Of a stretch of 58,801 nucleotides of DNA, positions 25,639-35,043 are shown one piece after another (the first letter of the stretch is position 1; each line of letters opens with the position of its first letter). Location: NCBI GenBank assembly GCA_013314855.1, contig JABUEW010000007.1, positions 1 to 58,801 on the forward strand, read 5' to 3'. This DNA comes from Bacillota bacterium. GTDB taxonomy: Bacteria; Bacillota; Clostridia; Acetivibrionales; DUMC01. Both the position numbers and the translations under genes were made by a program. Below the pieces are notes generated by a model. It saw only the letters and a list, made by a program, of their open reading frames with translations, searched no databases and was not told where the DNA came from.

Positions 25639-28600
25639 TTATTTTTTTGCACTTAAAGGAATATAAAACTTCATGCCGGGAGCAATATCATAGGCATAGC
25701 CACTCTTCTCGTCGAAGTAGTCGACATACCCTCTAATCAGCGTTGTGTTACCGATATAAATGACAAGTTCATTATCGCCAATCTGTTCTGCATTTATAAT
25801 TTCATATACTGCATTACGGTTTGTTACATAAGTGTGGTTGTCCGGAGAAAAGGGGAATTCCTTTGCAAAAGTAAAGCAAGCCTTATTGTCGGAGCCATTG
25901 TCGATATAAATGAATTTTCCAACCAAAGCTGATGGCTCAGTAGCGCAATCAAGATGCACCTTTATATAATTTTCATCGCTTAACTCACGTGTGAAGTCTA
26001 CTACTTCTCCGGTTATTCTTGGAAGTGGCATTTCAATTACTGGTTTTTCATATACTGCAAGAATGGTACCGTCACATAACATAGCACCTACCACCTGGTC
26101 GTTTTTGAACGATAACAATGCTGCTTTTCCGTTCATTGTAATCCTATTGTCTATGGTATACATTTTGCCTAAATCTCCCAAATTTTCTACATTGATAATG
26201 TAATCTATTCTGCCATTTGCCAAACTTACTTTAACTGCTGTACAGCCGGGTTCTGAAGTTTTCGCAAGACATATATCCGAAATTAAACTCTGGTTTTTAT
26301 AAGGTTCAATGAGAGCAGTAAAAAGACTTTCCAGTTCAATACCTTTTCTATGAGCAATAAGGTAACGCAAACTGCCAGGATTGCCAGGTTTATTTTGCGG
26401 AGGTTTACCGTCGGCTAGTGCTACATCGTCAAGCTCGGTAAGCATAGTAAGCTTTAGATGAATATCTTGTTTTTCTTTCCAAACGCCCCACGTATCTATA
26501 GCCGCCCAGTCAACGCTGAATACTGGAGCTGGTTTCTCGCATCGTTCAACATTATACAGATAATGAAAACCGCTGCCTTTATAACCTGGTATGCTGTCTT
26601 CTAAGCGATCTGCACGTACACCGTACTCTATATCAGGACCTGCATAAGTACCACCATCTTGCTTTTTTAACTTAATGCCTGATACTGTTACTTCACTTTC
26701 TGGGCCATGGAAACTATAGTGGTGTTCATTGCCTCCTTTCACTTTGAAAAAGTCTACAATGTATGAATTTTTGTCATCTATATCCACAAAGAAAAGAGTT
26801 CTTTTGTATTCATCTACACAGCGGTAAGCGCCTTTAGCTGAAACTTCAATTAACTTACAGCCGTCAAAATCCTCGTAATGTAATGGAGTACCTACAAATT
26901 GCATGTCTTGTTTTTCACAATTTACGACAACTGTATTATGGCTAATTGTATTATTATTCCACTCTGAACGGTTAGGCCATTCAACCCTTGCAAACTCCGG
27001 ATATCCTAAGTCTGGTGCAAGGTCAAGACCAAAAGCATGAATGCCTAAATTTAAAGTATCGCGGTGTCCATGCCATATATTGCGACCATAATAAAGCCAT
27101 ATATCACGCTGAGTATCATTAGCTATATTACGGTAATCTGCTTTGCCGGATTTTAAAATTGCCAGGCCGTAACCGGTCTTATTAATACTTTTTACTGGTA
27201 GTTCACCATGTTGCTTTATAACCTGTAAAATATCGTCTGCAATTTGTCCGGCATTTGGTTTGAGAATATTCAAATGTAGACCTTCTACACTGTTGCCATT
27301 AATTAAGTATATTAATTGCGCAAGCTCAGGAGTACGGTATTTATTGTATCCGTCGAGCAAGAACGGCAAATTTCCTTTATTTAGATCAGGATTACCGGTT
27401 TTACCATGATCAGCGAAAGTTGGATGGTACATGCCTAAGCAAACAACATACGGATATATTGAAAACATTTTTTTAAATTTGGGATGTGAATACAAATCAA
27501 CATGACTAAATCTATCATATCCATCGAAAAACTGAGCTATTTCATTAAGAGTACTAAGCCATAAGGAGTTGTATCCCAGGGAAGCTTCCATACCCTGACC
27601 ATCTCTATCCACAAGGGTGAGTAAAATATTAGATAGGTTACCGCCTGACATATGGTAGGACGGCTCTAATTCAATTTCGCCCGGTTTGTATATCCAATCG
27701 AGCATTTCTTTAGATTTAATAGGATCGTCTACAACTACTGCGGCAAGCGCAAGAGTACTTTGATGCATACCACAGTTTCCATAAACATAGGCGTTACGTA
27801 CCGCAGGGTAAACCACAGTAATAATATTTGCTTCAATATGTTGTTTAACGTCACGCATCGAGCAGCGTGGATTTAAGTAGTGAAAATTATAAGTTTTTTT
27901 AGTAATAAAATCTAACGCATCGGTGCATTTTCCATCTTCCATTGCAGGTAAAAACGCATCATATGCCAATAAAAGCTGTTTTAATAGATTAGTTTCTGAG
28001 ATACAACCCAATGCTTTACCTTTAAGAGCTGAACCCCAACTATTCAAGTAACCTTTTTCAAGAGGATAATGTGTTACATCAAGGTCAGGATAAACGTCGG
28101 CAATTCGATCAAGCAAAACTATCCCTAAAGAGGCATACTTTTCTTCTCCGGTATAAATATATACATCTCGTAGCGCACACAGCATATTAATCATACTTGG
28201 ATGAGATCCTGGCGTGGTAAGACCCTCTGACCAAATAGCGTTTAAATTATAATAGGCAATAAAGTGATAAACTCCACCATCCTCTTCATGATAACCATAC
28301 CCATCATCAACACACCAATCTGCAGGTTTATCTGGATATAGTGTATTTTTTAAGAGCGAGCGGTCAGCCAACTCAGGTACAAATTTTCCCAAATTGTCAA
28401 GACCACTTTTATAATATGCGCCGAAATCATTAGATGGGAAACGCGAACCACAGTTTAAGCAACGAACTTTCCATGGATCATCAATACAATTTACACTGAA
28501 TAGGTTAGAACCGAATTTTCGGGTAGCTTCGTCCTTACATACTGGACAACCTTTGTTTAGATGATGCAGCGTACTGCGAGGTACTCTTTGACATGTCACT

Positions 28601-28776
28601 AAATCCCACAGACGTTCATAACCAAGCATAAGACATTTATCTGCTAAAGCTTTTGCTTCGTTACAGAGCTTTTGAGCCCAGGAATATTTTGAAATATTGT
28701 CGCGAGCTGCTTTAAGTTTATCAGCTCTGTAATACGTACTTTCCATTTTTACTACACAAGTCCTGCTGTTCTTCAT
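25639..28776 (-). CDS. Heparinase II/III family protein, large cytosolic form
   Basis: 1045 residues from ATG 28776 with GGGGGA upstream; no signal peptide. An N-terminal zinc-ribbon-like pair of CXXC motifs (Cys77/Cys80 and Cys106/Cys109: GCPVC, RCLNCG) precedes an alpha/alpha-toroid region and then the Hepar_II_III beta-sandwich with the typical SHNTVVVNCEKQ and HYSFHGPE segments. The family cleaves uronic-acid-containing polysaccharides by beta-elimination or hydrolyses related bonds. The missing signal suggests it acts on oligosaccharides already imported by the LplABC-type transporter encoded upstream in the same operon. The exact substrate is unknown. Confidence 0.88.
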   Translation of the reverse strand: MKNSRTCVVKMESTYYRADKLKAARDNISKYSWAQKLCNEAKALADKCLMLGYERLWDLVTCQRVPRSTLHHLNKGCPVCKDEATRKFGSNLFSVNCIDDPWKVRCLNCGSRFPSNDFGAYYKSGLDNLGKFVPELADRSLLKNTLYPDKPADWCVDDGYGYHEEDGGVYHFIAYYNLNAIWSEGLTTPGSHPSMINMLCALRDVYIYTGEEKYASLGIVLLDRIADVYPDLDVTHYPLEKGYLNSWGSALKGKALGCISETNLLKQLLLAYDAFLPAMEDGKCTDALDFITKKTYNFHYLNPRCSMRDVKQHIEANIITVVYPAVRNAYVYGNCGMHQSTLALAAVVVDDPIKSKEMLDWIYKPGEIELEPSYHMSGGNLSNILLTLVDRDGQGMEASLGYNSLWLSTLNEIAQFFDGYDRFSHVDLYSHPKFKKMFSIYPYVVCLGMYHPTFADHGKTGNPDLNKGNLPFLLDGYNKYRTPELAQLIYLINGNSVEGLHLNILKPNAGQIADDILQVIKQHGELPVKSINKTGYGLAILKSGKADYRNIANDTQRDIWLYYGRNIWHGHRDTLNLGIHAFGLDLAPDLGYPEFARVEWPNRSEWNNNTISHNTVVVNCEKQDMQFVGTPLHYEDFDGCKLIEVSAKGAYRCVDEYKRTLFFVDIDDKNSYIVDFFKVKGGNEHHYSFHGPESEVTVSGIKLKKQDGGTYAGPDIEYGVRADRLEDSIPGYKGSGFHYLYNVERCEKPAPVFSVDWAAIDTWGVWKEKQDIHLKLTMLTELDDVALADGKPPQNKPGNPGSLRYLIAHRKGIELESLFTALIEPYKNQSLISDICLAKTSEPGCTAVKVSLANGRIDYIINVENLGDLGKMYTIDNRITMNGKAALLSFKNDQVVGAMLCDGTILAVYEKPVIEMPLPRITGEVVDFTRELSDENYIKVHLDCATEPSALVGKFIYIDNGSDNKACFTFAKEFPFSPDNHTYVTNRNAVYEIINAEQIGDNELVIYIGNTTLIRGYVDYFDEKSGYAYDIAPGMKFYIPLSAKK

Positions 28777-28866
28777 GATATTATTCCCCCTATAAGCTAG
28801 ATTAAATATAAATTAGCTATAAGTTATATTAATAATTTCTTAATTTTAGCTGAAGATCAAAAAATT

Positions 28867-28910
28867 ACTATAGTTCGATACTTCATAGTTAAAATATCGA
28901 ACTATAGTTT
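28867..28910 (-). promoter_or_regulatory. Intercistronic hairpin between lplA and heparinase genes
   Basis: A perfect 14-bp inverted repeat (ACTATAGTTCGATA / TATCGAACTATAGT) with a 14-nt loop is flanked by T-runs on both strands. It lies between the solute-binding-protein gene and the heparinase gene of one leftward operon. Hairpins at this position often cause partial termination or protect upstream mRNA so that the binding protein is made in excess. Confidence 0.7.
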
Positions 28911-28968
28911 TTTATAACTCAATTAACATTTAATATTGAAATTTACAGGAAAAATTACATGCTTTTTT

Positions 28969-30591
28969 TTATTTATAGTATTCGTTGTACCACTTGTTTG
29001 CTTCTTCTGTAAGCACGTCCAATCCTGACTTATACAGATCGTTTACAAAAGCATCCCATTCTTCCATGCTCTTTTGTCCTGTTATGAATAACTGATAAGC
29101 CTCTTGAATTTTCTTTGAAATTGGCGCTGAGTATTGGCCTGAAGATGGTAATGCACCAGCAACAATCGGATTTTCCCAATTTGAAGTATAATTTGCAACC
29201 CTGTTTGTATACTCTATTACTTCTTTTCTTTGACCAAACTTGTTGCGCATGTCAAAATTGTTTGATAAAAAGCCTATCATACCTAATCCCAATGATCCGA
29301 ATTTTTCTTGATCTTTTGTAAGGCTTTCAGGGTATTTTATTAGCCCATTATCTAGATAATAGGTTTCACCTTTTATGCCGCCATGTACAAGCAAATAAAC
29401 TTCTTCATCTTTATGGTATGCTTCGTATATTTCCATAATCTTTTCCATCTTCTTTGGATCGTTTGCTACTTGTTTTCCTAAGCCAAGTCCATAACCACTA
29501 ATAAGTTGCCATTTAACAATACCCATTCCACCTGGCCCTTTAAGAGGTTTGCCTTCTGCATAAGTTGCTTTTTCACCCTGTAATTGCTTAAAGTTTTGGT
29601 AATTGCCAGAACCCAGATCACCATCAAAAAGTGGAGGATTAAAGTGGTACCACTGGCCACCTACGGTAAAACCAATTATACCATTCCAGAATGGAGGTGA
29701 ATTATAGTAGTATTGGCCTTTGTTTTCACCAGTAATAAACTCAGGATCTATTAACCCATCTTTATAATATTTTCTAAGTTTTTCAACAGCTTGTTTGGCT
29801 AAAGGATTTACAGCATATAACTGGAGATCACCATTATCTGCTTTTTTCCAAAATGTGAATACATCCGGAGGAGTACCGCCATAAGCACCATATACTGCCC
29901 ACATGCCTCTTTGAGACATTGCAAAAGTATCTGCTTTACCATTTTGATCAGGATCATTTTTTACAAATCTGTACCATGCTTCTTCTGCTTCCTCTATTGT
30001 CTCCGGAATTTTAGTAATTCCTACGTTATTAAGCCAATCGTCTCTCCAAATTGGTACCATATGGTATTTTGCCGAGATTTCGAGAGCAGGAAGAGCACAA
30101 AGATCATCAGAACCTTCTTTGTACCTGTAAATTTTCCATACATGTTCTCCGCCTGCATTTTTTGTTGTTACTTGATAGAAAGTTGGCATTAATTGCTTAA
30201 CTTTTTCTAAAGGTATTTTTGCAAGCACACCTTGGTCCCGAAATACAGGCAAGTTTCCGCTAGTCAAGCTCATTACGTCCGGGATATCGCCAGATGCAAT
30301 CCTTAAGTTCAAAAGCTCAGTTTCGTTGGTTCTGTCCATGTGAATAGGTTCAATTTTTACGTTAAATTTTTCATTGATCAATTTAATCACTGGTGAGTTT
30401 GGATCTACTGGTACACTGCCAGCTTGATATTTTATAGAAATAGTTATCGGTTTTTCTTCAGCTGGCTTGGTTGTTCCTGAAGTAGTCTCTTTTGGAGTTG
30501 TCGTTTCAGTTTTGACAACACATCCTGCAAAAATGCTTACAATCAAAGCAGATATAAGCATTAATGCAATAAGTTTGCTTAAAGTTTTCAT
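28969..30591 (-). CDS. Sugar ABC transporter solute-binding lipoprotein (LplA type), copy 1
   Basis: 540 residues from ATG 30591, which follows GGAGGG at a 6-nt spacing; an ATG two codons earlier is too close to the ribosome site. The lipoprotein signal ends SIFAGC (Cys26), then a Thr/Lys-rich linker and a large family-1 oligosaccharide-binding domain (DPNSPVIKLINEKFNVKIEP; ASGDIPDVMS; WRDDWLNNVGITKIPETIEE). It captures an oligosaccharide outside the cell for the two permeases encoded upstream. Such systems normally use a shared MsmX-like ATPase encoded elsewhere, and none is present here. Confidence 0.93.
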   Translation of the reverse strand: MKTLSKLIALMLISALIVSIFAGCVVKTETTTPKETTSGTTKPAEEKPITISIKYQAGSVPVDPNSPVIKLINEKFNVKIEPIHMDRTNETELLNLRIASGDIPDVMSLTSGNLPVFRDQGVLAKIPLEKVKQLMPTFYQVTTKNAGGEHVWKIYRYKEGSDDLCALPALEISAKYHMVPIWRDDWLNNVGITKIPETIEEAEEAWYRFVKNDPDQNGKADTFAMSQRGMWAVYGAYGGTPPDVFTFWKKADNGDLQLYAVNPLAKQAVEKLRKYYKDGLIDPEFITGENKGQYYYNSPPFWNGIIGFTVGGQWYHFNPPLFDGDLGSGNYQNFKQLQGEKATYAEGKPLKGPGGMGIVKWQLISGYGLGLGKQVANDPKKMEKIMEIYEAYHKDEEVYLLVHGGIKGETYYLDNGLIKYPESLTKDQEKFGSLGLGMIGFLSNNFDMRNKFGQRKEVIEYTNRVANYTSNWENPIVAGALPSSGQYSAPISKKIQEAYQLFITGQKSMEEWDAFVNDLYKSGLDVLTEEANKWYNEYYK

Positions 30592-30652
30592 ACACATCCC
30601 TCCATTTAAATTTTTTATTATTTGTTTTACTATATCAAGGCGATATGCCTTG

Positions 30653-31543
30653 TTACCCTTTTAATGAACCTATAAGTATTCCTTTTATAAAATATTTTTG
30701 TAAGAAAGGATATATCATCATAATAGGAAGTGTTGCAATAATTAAAGTACAAGCCTTTATTACTTCGACATTAATATTCCTCGATAAAGCATAATCCCGT
30801 TCCGTGCCACTTCCATAGAATTCTCCCATTGAGTCAATGATTATTCTTCTTAATATTGCTTGCAGGACATATTTTTTTGTATTCCTTATATATATAATAC
30901 AATCAAACCACGCATTCCAGTGCCCAACTATTGCCCACAATGTTATTGTAGCAAGAATTGGCATAGAAAGAGGAATTATTATACGTAATAATACTAGAAA
31001 GTCGCTTGCACCATCTAATTTAGCAGATTCTTCAAGCTCAGCCGGAAGTGACATAAAATAGTTTCTTACTATAAGAACAGTATAGGTACTTATAGCACCT
31101 GGGATTGTAAGTGCCCAGATTGTGTTCGAAAGACGTAAAGTTTGAGAAATAAGTAGATATTCAGGTATTAGACCTCCACTAAAGAACATAGTAAATACAA
31201 AAATTACAGTAAAAAAGTTTCTATGAGGAAGATTTTTTTTGGAAAGTGGGTAAGATGTCAAAACAATAAGTATTAGATAGATACTTACTCCAACTATAAT
31301 TCTTATTATTGTATTTTTATATCCTAGCCATAGGTACTCATTGTTTAAAACATGAATATAACCGTCCAAAGAAGTTTCTCTAGGCCAAAGTCTATATCCT
31401 ATTCTACCTACTTCCAGTGGATGGCTAAAAGAGACTTTGATTATTTCCCAAAATGGAAGAAGTATACTAATTCCTAGTAACGTAAGGAATATATAGTTAA
31501 TAACTTTAAAGGTATATTCAGCCTTCGAATAGCGAATTTTCAT
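30653..31543 (-). CDS. Sugar ABC transporter permease (LplC/YtcP type), copy 1
   Basis: 296 residues from ATG 31543 with GGAGG upstream. Six membrane segments are expected. The EAA-loop sequence is recognisable (EESAKLDGASDF), as is the characteristic end FLQKYFIKGILIGSLKG. It is 15 nt downstream of the LplB-type gene, forming the inner-membrane pore with it. The substrate is probably a uronic-acid-type oligosaccharide, judged from the heparinase in the operon. Confidence 0.95.
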   Translation of the reverse strand: MKIRYSKAEYTFKVINYIFLTLLGISILLPFWEIIKVSFSHPLEVGRIGYRLWPRETSLDGYIHVLNNEYLWLGYKNTIIRIIVGVSIYLILIVLTSYPLSKKNLPHRNFFTVIFVFTMFFSGGLIPEYLLISQTLRLSNTIWALTIPGAISTYTVLIVRNYFMSLPAELEESAKLDGASDFLVLLRIIIPLSMPILATITLWAIVGHWNAWFDCIIYIRNTKKYVLQAILRRIIIDSMGEFYGSGTERDYALSRNINVEVIKACTLIIATLPIMMIYPFLQKYFIKGILIGSLKG

Positions 31544-31558
31544 CTTAGTACTGCCTCC

Positions 31559-32530
31559 TTACCACAACGAATACTCACTTAATTTTCTTGCTATATAATT
31601 TGTTATTATAATTAAAATAAAAGCAATTACATTTTTAAAAAGGCCAGCAGCTGTTGAAAAACTATATAAAGCGTTTTCAAGTCCCATCCGGTATACGTAA
31701 GTAGAAAACACATCTGCTACACGGTATACAACAGGGGAATATAAATTAAATATCTGATCAAAGTCGTCATTTACTATTCCACCTACTGCAAATATTAGCA
31801 TAATTACAATTACTGGTGCTATAGATGGTAAAGTAATATAAATAGCTTGCTTAAATTTACTTGCTCCATCTAAAACAGCAGATTCATATAGTTGAATATC
31901 TACATTTGATATAGAAGCAAGATAAACTATAGTACCCCACCCAACTTCTTTCCATATAGAAGAAATAACAAGTACTGCACGAAAATACCTGGGATCTGCA
32001 ACAAAGAAAATAGGCTGCCTACCCAAAGCTCTCAATAAATTATTTATTGGTCCAGTTGAGGGAGAAAGGAAGTTAATTAATAACCCGCTTAATACTACCC
32101 ATGATAAAAAATGAGGCATGTATGAAATTGTTTGTATGGTTTTTTTAAAGTGAATATTCTGGACCTCATTAATAAGGAGGGCAAGTATAATAGGTGCAGG
32201 AAATCCAAATATTAATTTATAAGTGCTAATAATTAATGTATTTTTAAAAACTTGCCACACATCAGAAGTACCAAACATTATTTTAAAATGTTTAAGCCCT
32301 ACCCAAGGACTTGCTAAAATACCATCTACAAGTCTGTAATCTTTGAAAGCAATGATTACACCATAAATAGGACCGTATTTAAATATAATATAATGAATTA
32401 AACCAGGTAATAACATTAATAAGAAATATCTATACCTATAATATTTTTTAAATAGATCTTTATTAAAATTGAATAGACCAAGTTTTTTATTTATTATTAT
32501 ATTTCTTTTTATGTTATTAAAAGTGTCCAT
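31559..32530 (-). CDS. Sugar ABC transporter permease (LplB type), copy 1
   Basis: 323 residues from ATG 32530, with AAGGAG nine nt upstream. The signature GPIYGVIIAFKDYRLVDGI and the EAA loop (YESAVLDGASKFKQ) identify an LplB-type permease; the end ARKLSEYSLW is typical. It is the first gene of the leftward operon lplB-lplC-lplA-heparinase and is divergent from the AraC regulator at 32912. Confidence 0.95.
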   Translation of the reverse strand: MDTFNNIKRNIIINKKLGLFNFNKDLFKKYYRYRYFLLMLLPGLIHYIIFKYGPIYGVIIAFKDYRLVDGILASPWVGLKHFKIMFGTSDVWQVFKNTLIISTYKLIFGFPAPIILALLINEVQNIHFKKTIQTISYMPHFLSWVVLSGLLINFLSPSTGPINNLLRALGRQPIFFVADPRYFRAVLVISSIWKEVGWGTIVYLASISNVDIQLYESAVLDGASKFKQAIYITLPSIAPVIVIMLIFAVGGIVNDDFDQIFNLYSPVVYRVADVFSTYVYRMGLENALYSFSTAAGLFKNVIAFILIIITNYIARKLSEYSLW

Positions 32531-32911
32531 TGGCTAAAACTCCTTCTTTATTAATATAAGTGTTGCAACTTCTCAACTTCAGTTAAAAATAAAGAAACCT
32601 TTATTTAACATAAACCTTCAATAACAATCTAGCATTTGATGCTTTGTTTTTCAATACACAAATTAATAACATTATATATACAAAGTTATGATTTGACATA
32701 ATTTTACACTGTAAAAATATTGTTTTTTTATTATTTTATATAAAAAATTAATATTTCAATAAAAAGAAGGAAGTTAAGGTGATATTACTCTTAAAAGAGA
32801 TTAATATTAATATTTATTTTGAAAAGTCAGTACAAAATTTTATTAGTTTACACGGAAATTGTAATAGTGGTATAATTTTATTAAAGTATAAAGTTTAAGA
32901 GAGGGAAATAT
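32531..32911. promoter_or_regulatory. Divergent control region of transporter operon 1 and its regulator
   Basis: A 381-bp AT-rich intergenic stretch. For the rightward regulator a good sigma-A promoter is visible: TTTACA (32847-32852), 18-nt spacer, TATAAT (32871-32876). A palindrome AAATAAAG-AAAC-CTTTATTT at 32587-32606 lies in the leader of the leftward operon and could be an operator or attenuator. A TATAAT-like box on the minus strand lies near 32676. Confidence 0.6.
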
Positions 32912-34774
32912 ATGTTAAAGCGAATTTTTCTAAAGTTTTTAAGCATAGGTTTAAAGAAAAGTCATTATAGAAAAATGCTTTTATTTTATTCTGTATTTAC
33001 CCTTTCTATAATTACGACTTCTTCATTCATATTAATAAGTTATTTTAATAATGCGCTATCAAATGAGGCAAAGGTTTCCAACCTGAGACTTTTGACTCAG
33101 ATTAGGGTTTATTCCGATACTATGCTGCGAGAAAGTGTTTATTCTTTAATAAATAGAAAATTTGTAGATATTTGTAGTGACAAGAATGTTTTTGATTTTT
33201 TTTCAGATAATCAACCAAATAATCTGGAAGTATTAAACAGACTATATCGTGATTTATGGCTTATTGCAACAAACAATAATATTATCGAGTCAATTTATGT
33301 ATACCGTAAAACTGACAACACTTTGGTATCGTCAAAAGAGGGTATATGTATTTCTGTTTCGGCCTCGGAGGATACTAAACGCCAGTATGTGAATTTTAAG
33401 CTTATTGAGGAGATGATGCTATCCTCTGCAAGAAACAGATGGATAAGTCCCATCGAAAATAGAGATTTTTGGGGGGAACAACCAATAATATCGTTTGTGG
33501 TCTCAGTACCTCTACTTGCATCCGAAAGTAATGTTCTTGGAGTGGTTATAGACAGGGTTATCAAAAATCTTTCAGAAAGAGTTAATGAGATGGAAGAAAC
33601 TATTCGAAGCAACCAGGGAATTATAAGGTATAAAATAGCTATGGATATAATTAATGGTAGCATATCCGGAATTAATGAATTAAACGAACGACTTAAAGTG
33701 GTTAATGATGGGATGCCTTACGACAGCTTTTGCATAATAATCACAGAGATGGATGGCCGAAGTCTTAACCTGTTGTCACCTGAACAGCGTGAATATGAGC
33801 TTTACAAAACAATTGAGATTATAAGTGACATTTTTTGCAGAAACTGCAAACATTTAAGTGTCTCAGCCAATCCAAAGCGGATAGTTACTGTTATAAATTT
33901 TGACAATTATAATTATATTAGGGGTAATTTACCAACACTTCTTCAAATGATAAGAATGCATACAGGTATGAATTGCAATATAGCACTGAGTGAAAAAACA
34001 GATAACATCTTTAATTTGAGAAATCTCTTTGAACGTAGCGAAGCTTTATTAAACTATAGCTTTATATACAATTATGGAAATGTCTTTATCCAAGACATAA
34101 TAGATAATCTTGAAAAAGATAGCAAAATTTTTGATTTCTCGCTATTGGATAATATTGCAACACTTTTAAAGTCATGTAAAATATCGGCTGCTAAGGAAGA
34201 GGTAGTCAAAATATTTACATTAATCAGAACTGAAAACTATACTTATGACCATGTGCAGAGTATAATTATTCAATTAATCGGGCTGTTTTGTAAAATTATA
34301 AAAGAACAGGATATAGATGCACACATAGACAGAAACAGCATATTTTCAAGTTTTAATGAAATAACTTCTCTTGATGAATGCCAGCAATGGATTTTACAGC
34401 TAATTGATGTGTATGAAGAAAGTGTAAGTATTCGGAATAGCTCGATAGACACTGAATTTATAAATAAAATAGTAACTTTTATATCTGGAAATATTGAAAG
34501 CCAGTTGACTTTAAATAGTGTTGCAAAAGAGTTTAAAATCAGCCCCAATTACTTAAGTAAAATTTTCAAGGTGGGTACAGGGGTAAACTTTTCTGAATTT
34601 CTTATACAGAAAAAACTTCACAAGGCAAAGGAATTATTATTGGCAGATAGAAAAACAACAGTAGACGATATAGCAAAAAGGCTTGGATATTTTAACACTA
34701 CTTATTTTATTTCACTTTTTAAAGAGAATTTTGGAATAACCCCTGCAAAGTTCAGAAAAAGAAATTTACTTTAA
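32912..34774 (+). CDS. Membrane AraC-family regulator (YesN-like) with shortened sensor
   Basis: 620 residues. The N-terminal membrane segment (about 22-46) is followed by a sensor-like region (about 47-215) and a cytosolic-type middle region. An AraC helix-turn-helix pair is at about 520-617 (TLNSVAKEFKISPNYLSKIF and TVDDIAKRLGYFNTTYFISL). YesN-like sensors are usually about 740-780 residues and have a second membrane helix before the middle region. Here the sequence goes directly from GVVIDRVIKNL to the NEMEETIRSNQGIIRY segment and no second hydrophobic helix is visible, suggesting an in-frame deletion of about 130-150 residues. It is divergent from the lpl operon, which it presumably activates if still functional. 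The topology problem makes that uncertain. Confidence 0.85.
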   Translation: MLKRIFLKFLSIGLKKSHYRKMLLFYSVFTLSIITTSSFILISYFNNALSNEAKVSNLRLLTQIRVYSDTMLRESVYSLINRKFVDICSDKNVFDFFSDNQPNNLEVLNRLYRDLWLIATNNNIIESIYVYRKTDNTLVSSKEGICISVSASEDTKRQYVNFKLIEEMMLSSARNRWISPIENRDFWGEQPIISFVVSVPLLASESNVLGVVIDRVIKNLSERVNEMEETIRSNQGIIRYKIAMDIINGSISGINELNERLKVVNDGMPYDSFCIIITEMDGRSLNLLSPEQREYELYKTIEIISDIFCRNCKHLSVSANPKRIVTVINFDNYNYIRGNLPTLLQMIRMHTGMNCNIALSEKTDNIFNLRNLFERSEALLNYSFIYNYGNVFIQDIIDNLEKDSKIFDFSLLDNIATLLKSCKISAAKEEVVKIFTLIRTENYTYDHVQSIIIQLIGLFCKIIKEQDIDAHIDRNSIFSSFNEITSLDECQQWILQLIDVYEESVSIRNSSIDTEFINKIVTFISGNIESQLTLNSVAKEFKISPNYLSKIFKVGTGVNFSEFLIQKKLHKAKELLLADRKTTVDDIAKRLGYFNTTYFISLFKENFGITPAKFRKRNLL

Positions 34775-34856
34775 GTGTAGTCTGTGTTATAATAAAAATA
34801 AGTAATTTATAATTAAAATTAATAGTTTTAATATTTATGTTCAAGTGGAGAAATGG

Positions 34857-34910
34857 AGTCACATTAAATATGGTTCCCAAAGGGAGCTTATATTTGATGT
34901 GGCTTTTTTA
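34857..34910 (+). terminator. Rho-independent terminator of the AraC regulator
   Basis: A 15-bp stem (AGTCACATTAAATAT with ATATTTGATGTGGCT, two G-U pairs) encloses an inner TTCCC/GGGAG stem and is followed by TTTTTT. It is 83 nt past the stop codon of the regulator. Confidence 0.9.
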
Positions 34911-35043
34911 TTTGTAAAGTGTTAATATTAGAGGTTTTAATATTAGAGGTTTTCTAGCACTTTGCAAATTGCCGGTAGCATCCATTGAAGATGCTGTTGA
35001 GCTTCATTAATTTGTGAGGGAATTAACAAGGGGGATTAAAAGA
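34911..35043 (+). promoter_or_regulatory. Structured leader ahead of the glycerol-phosphate cluster
   Basis: The stretch holds a tandem repeat of TTAATATTAGAGGTTT (two adjacent copies). This is enclosed by an inverted pair TTTGTAAAGTG / CACTTTGCAAA, followed by a GCATC-CATTGAA-GATGC hairpin. No clear T-tract terminator is seen. It could be a regulated mRNA leader, possibly for GlpP, but this is a guess from position. Confidence 0.35.
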
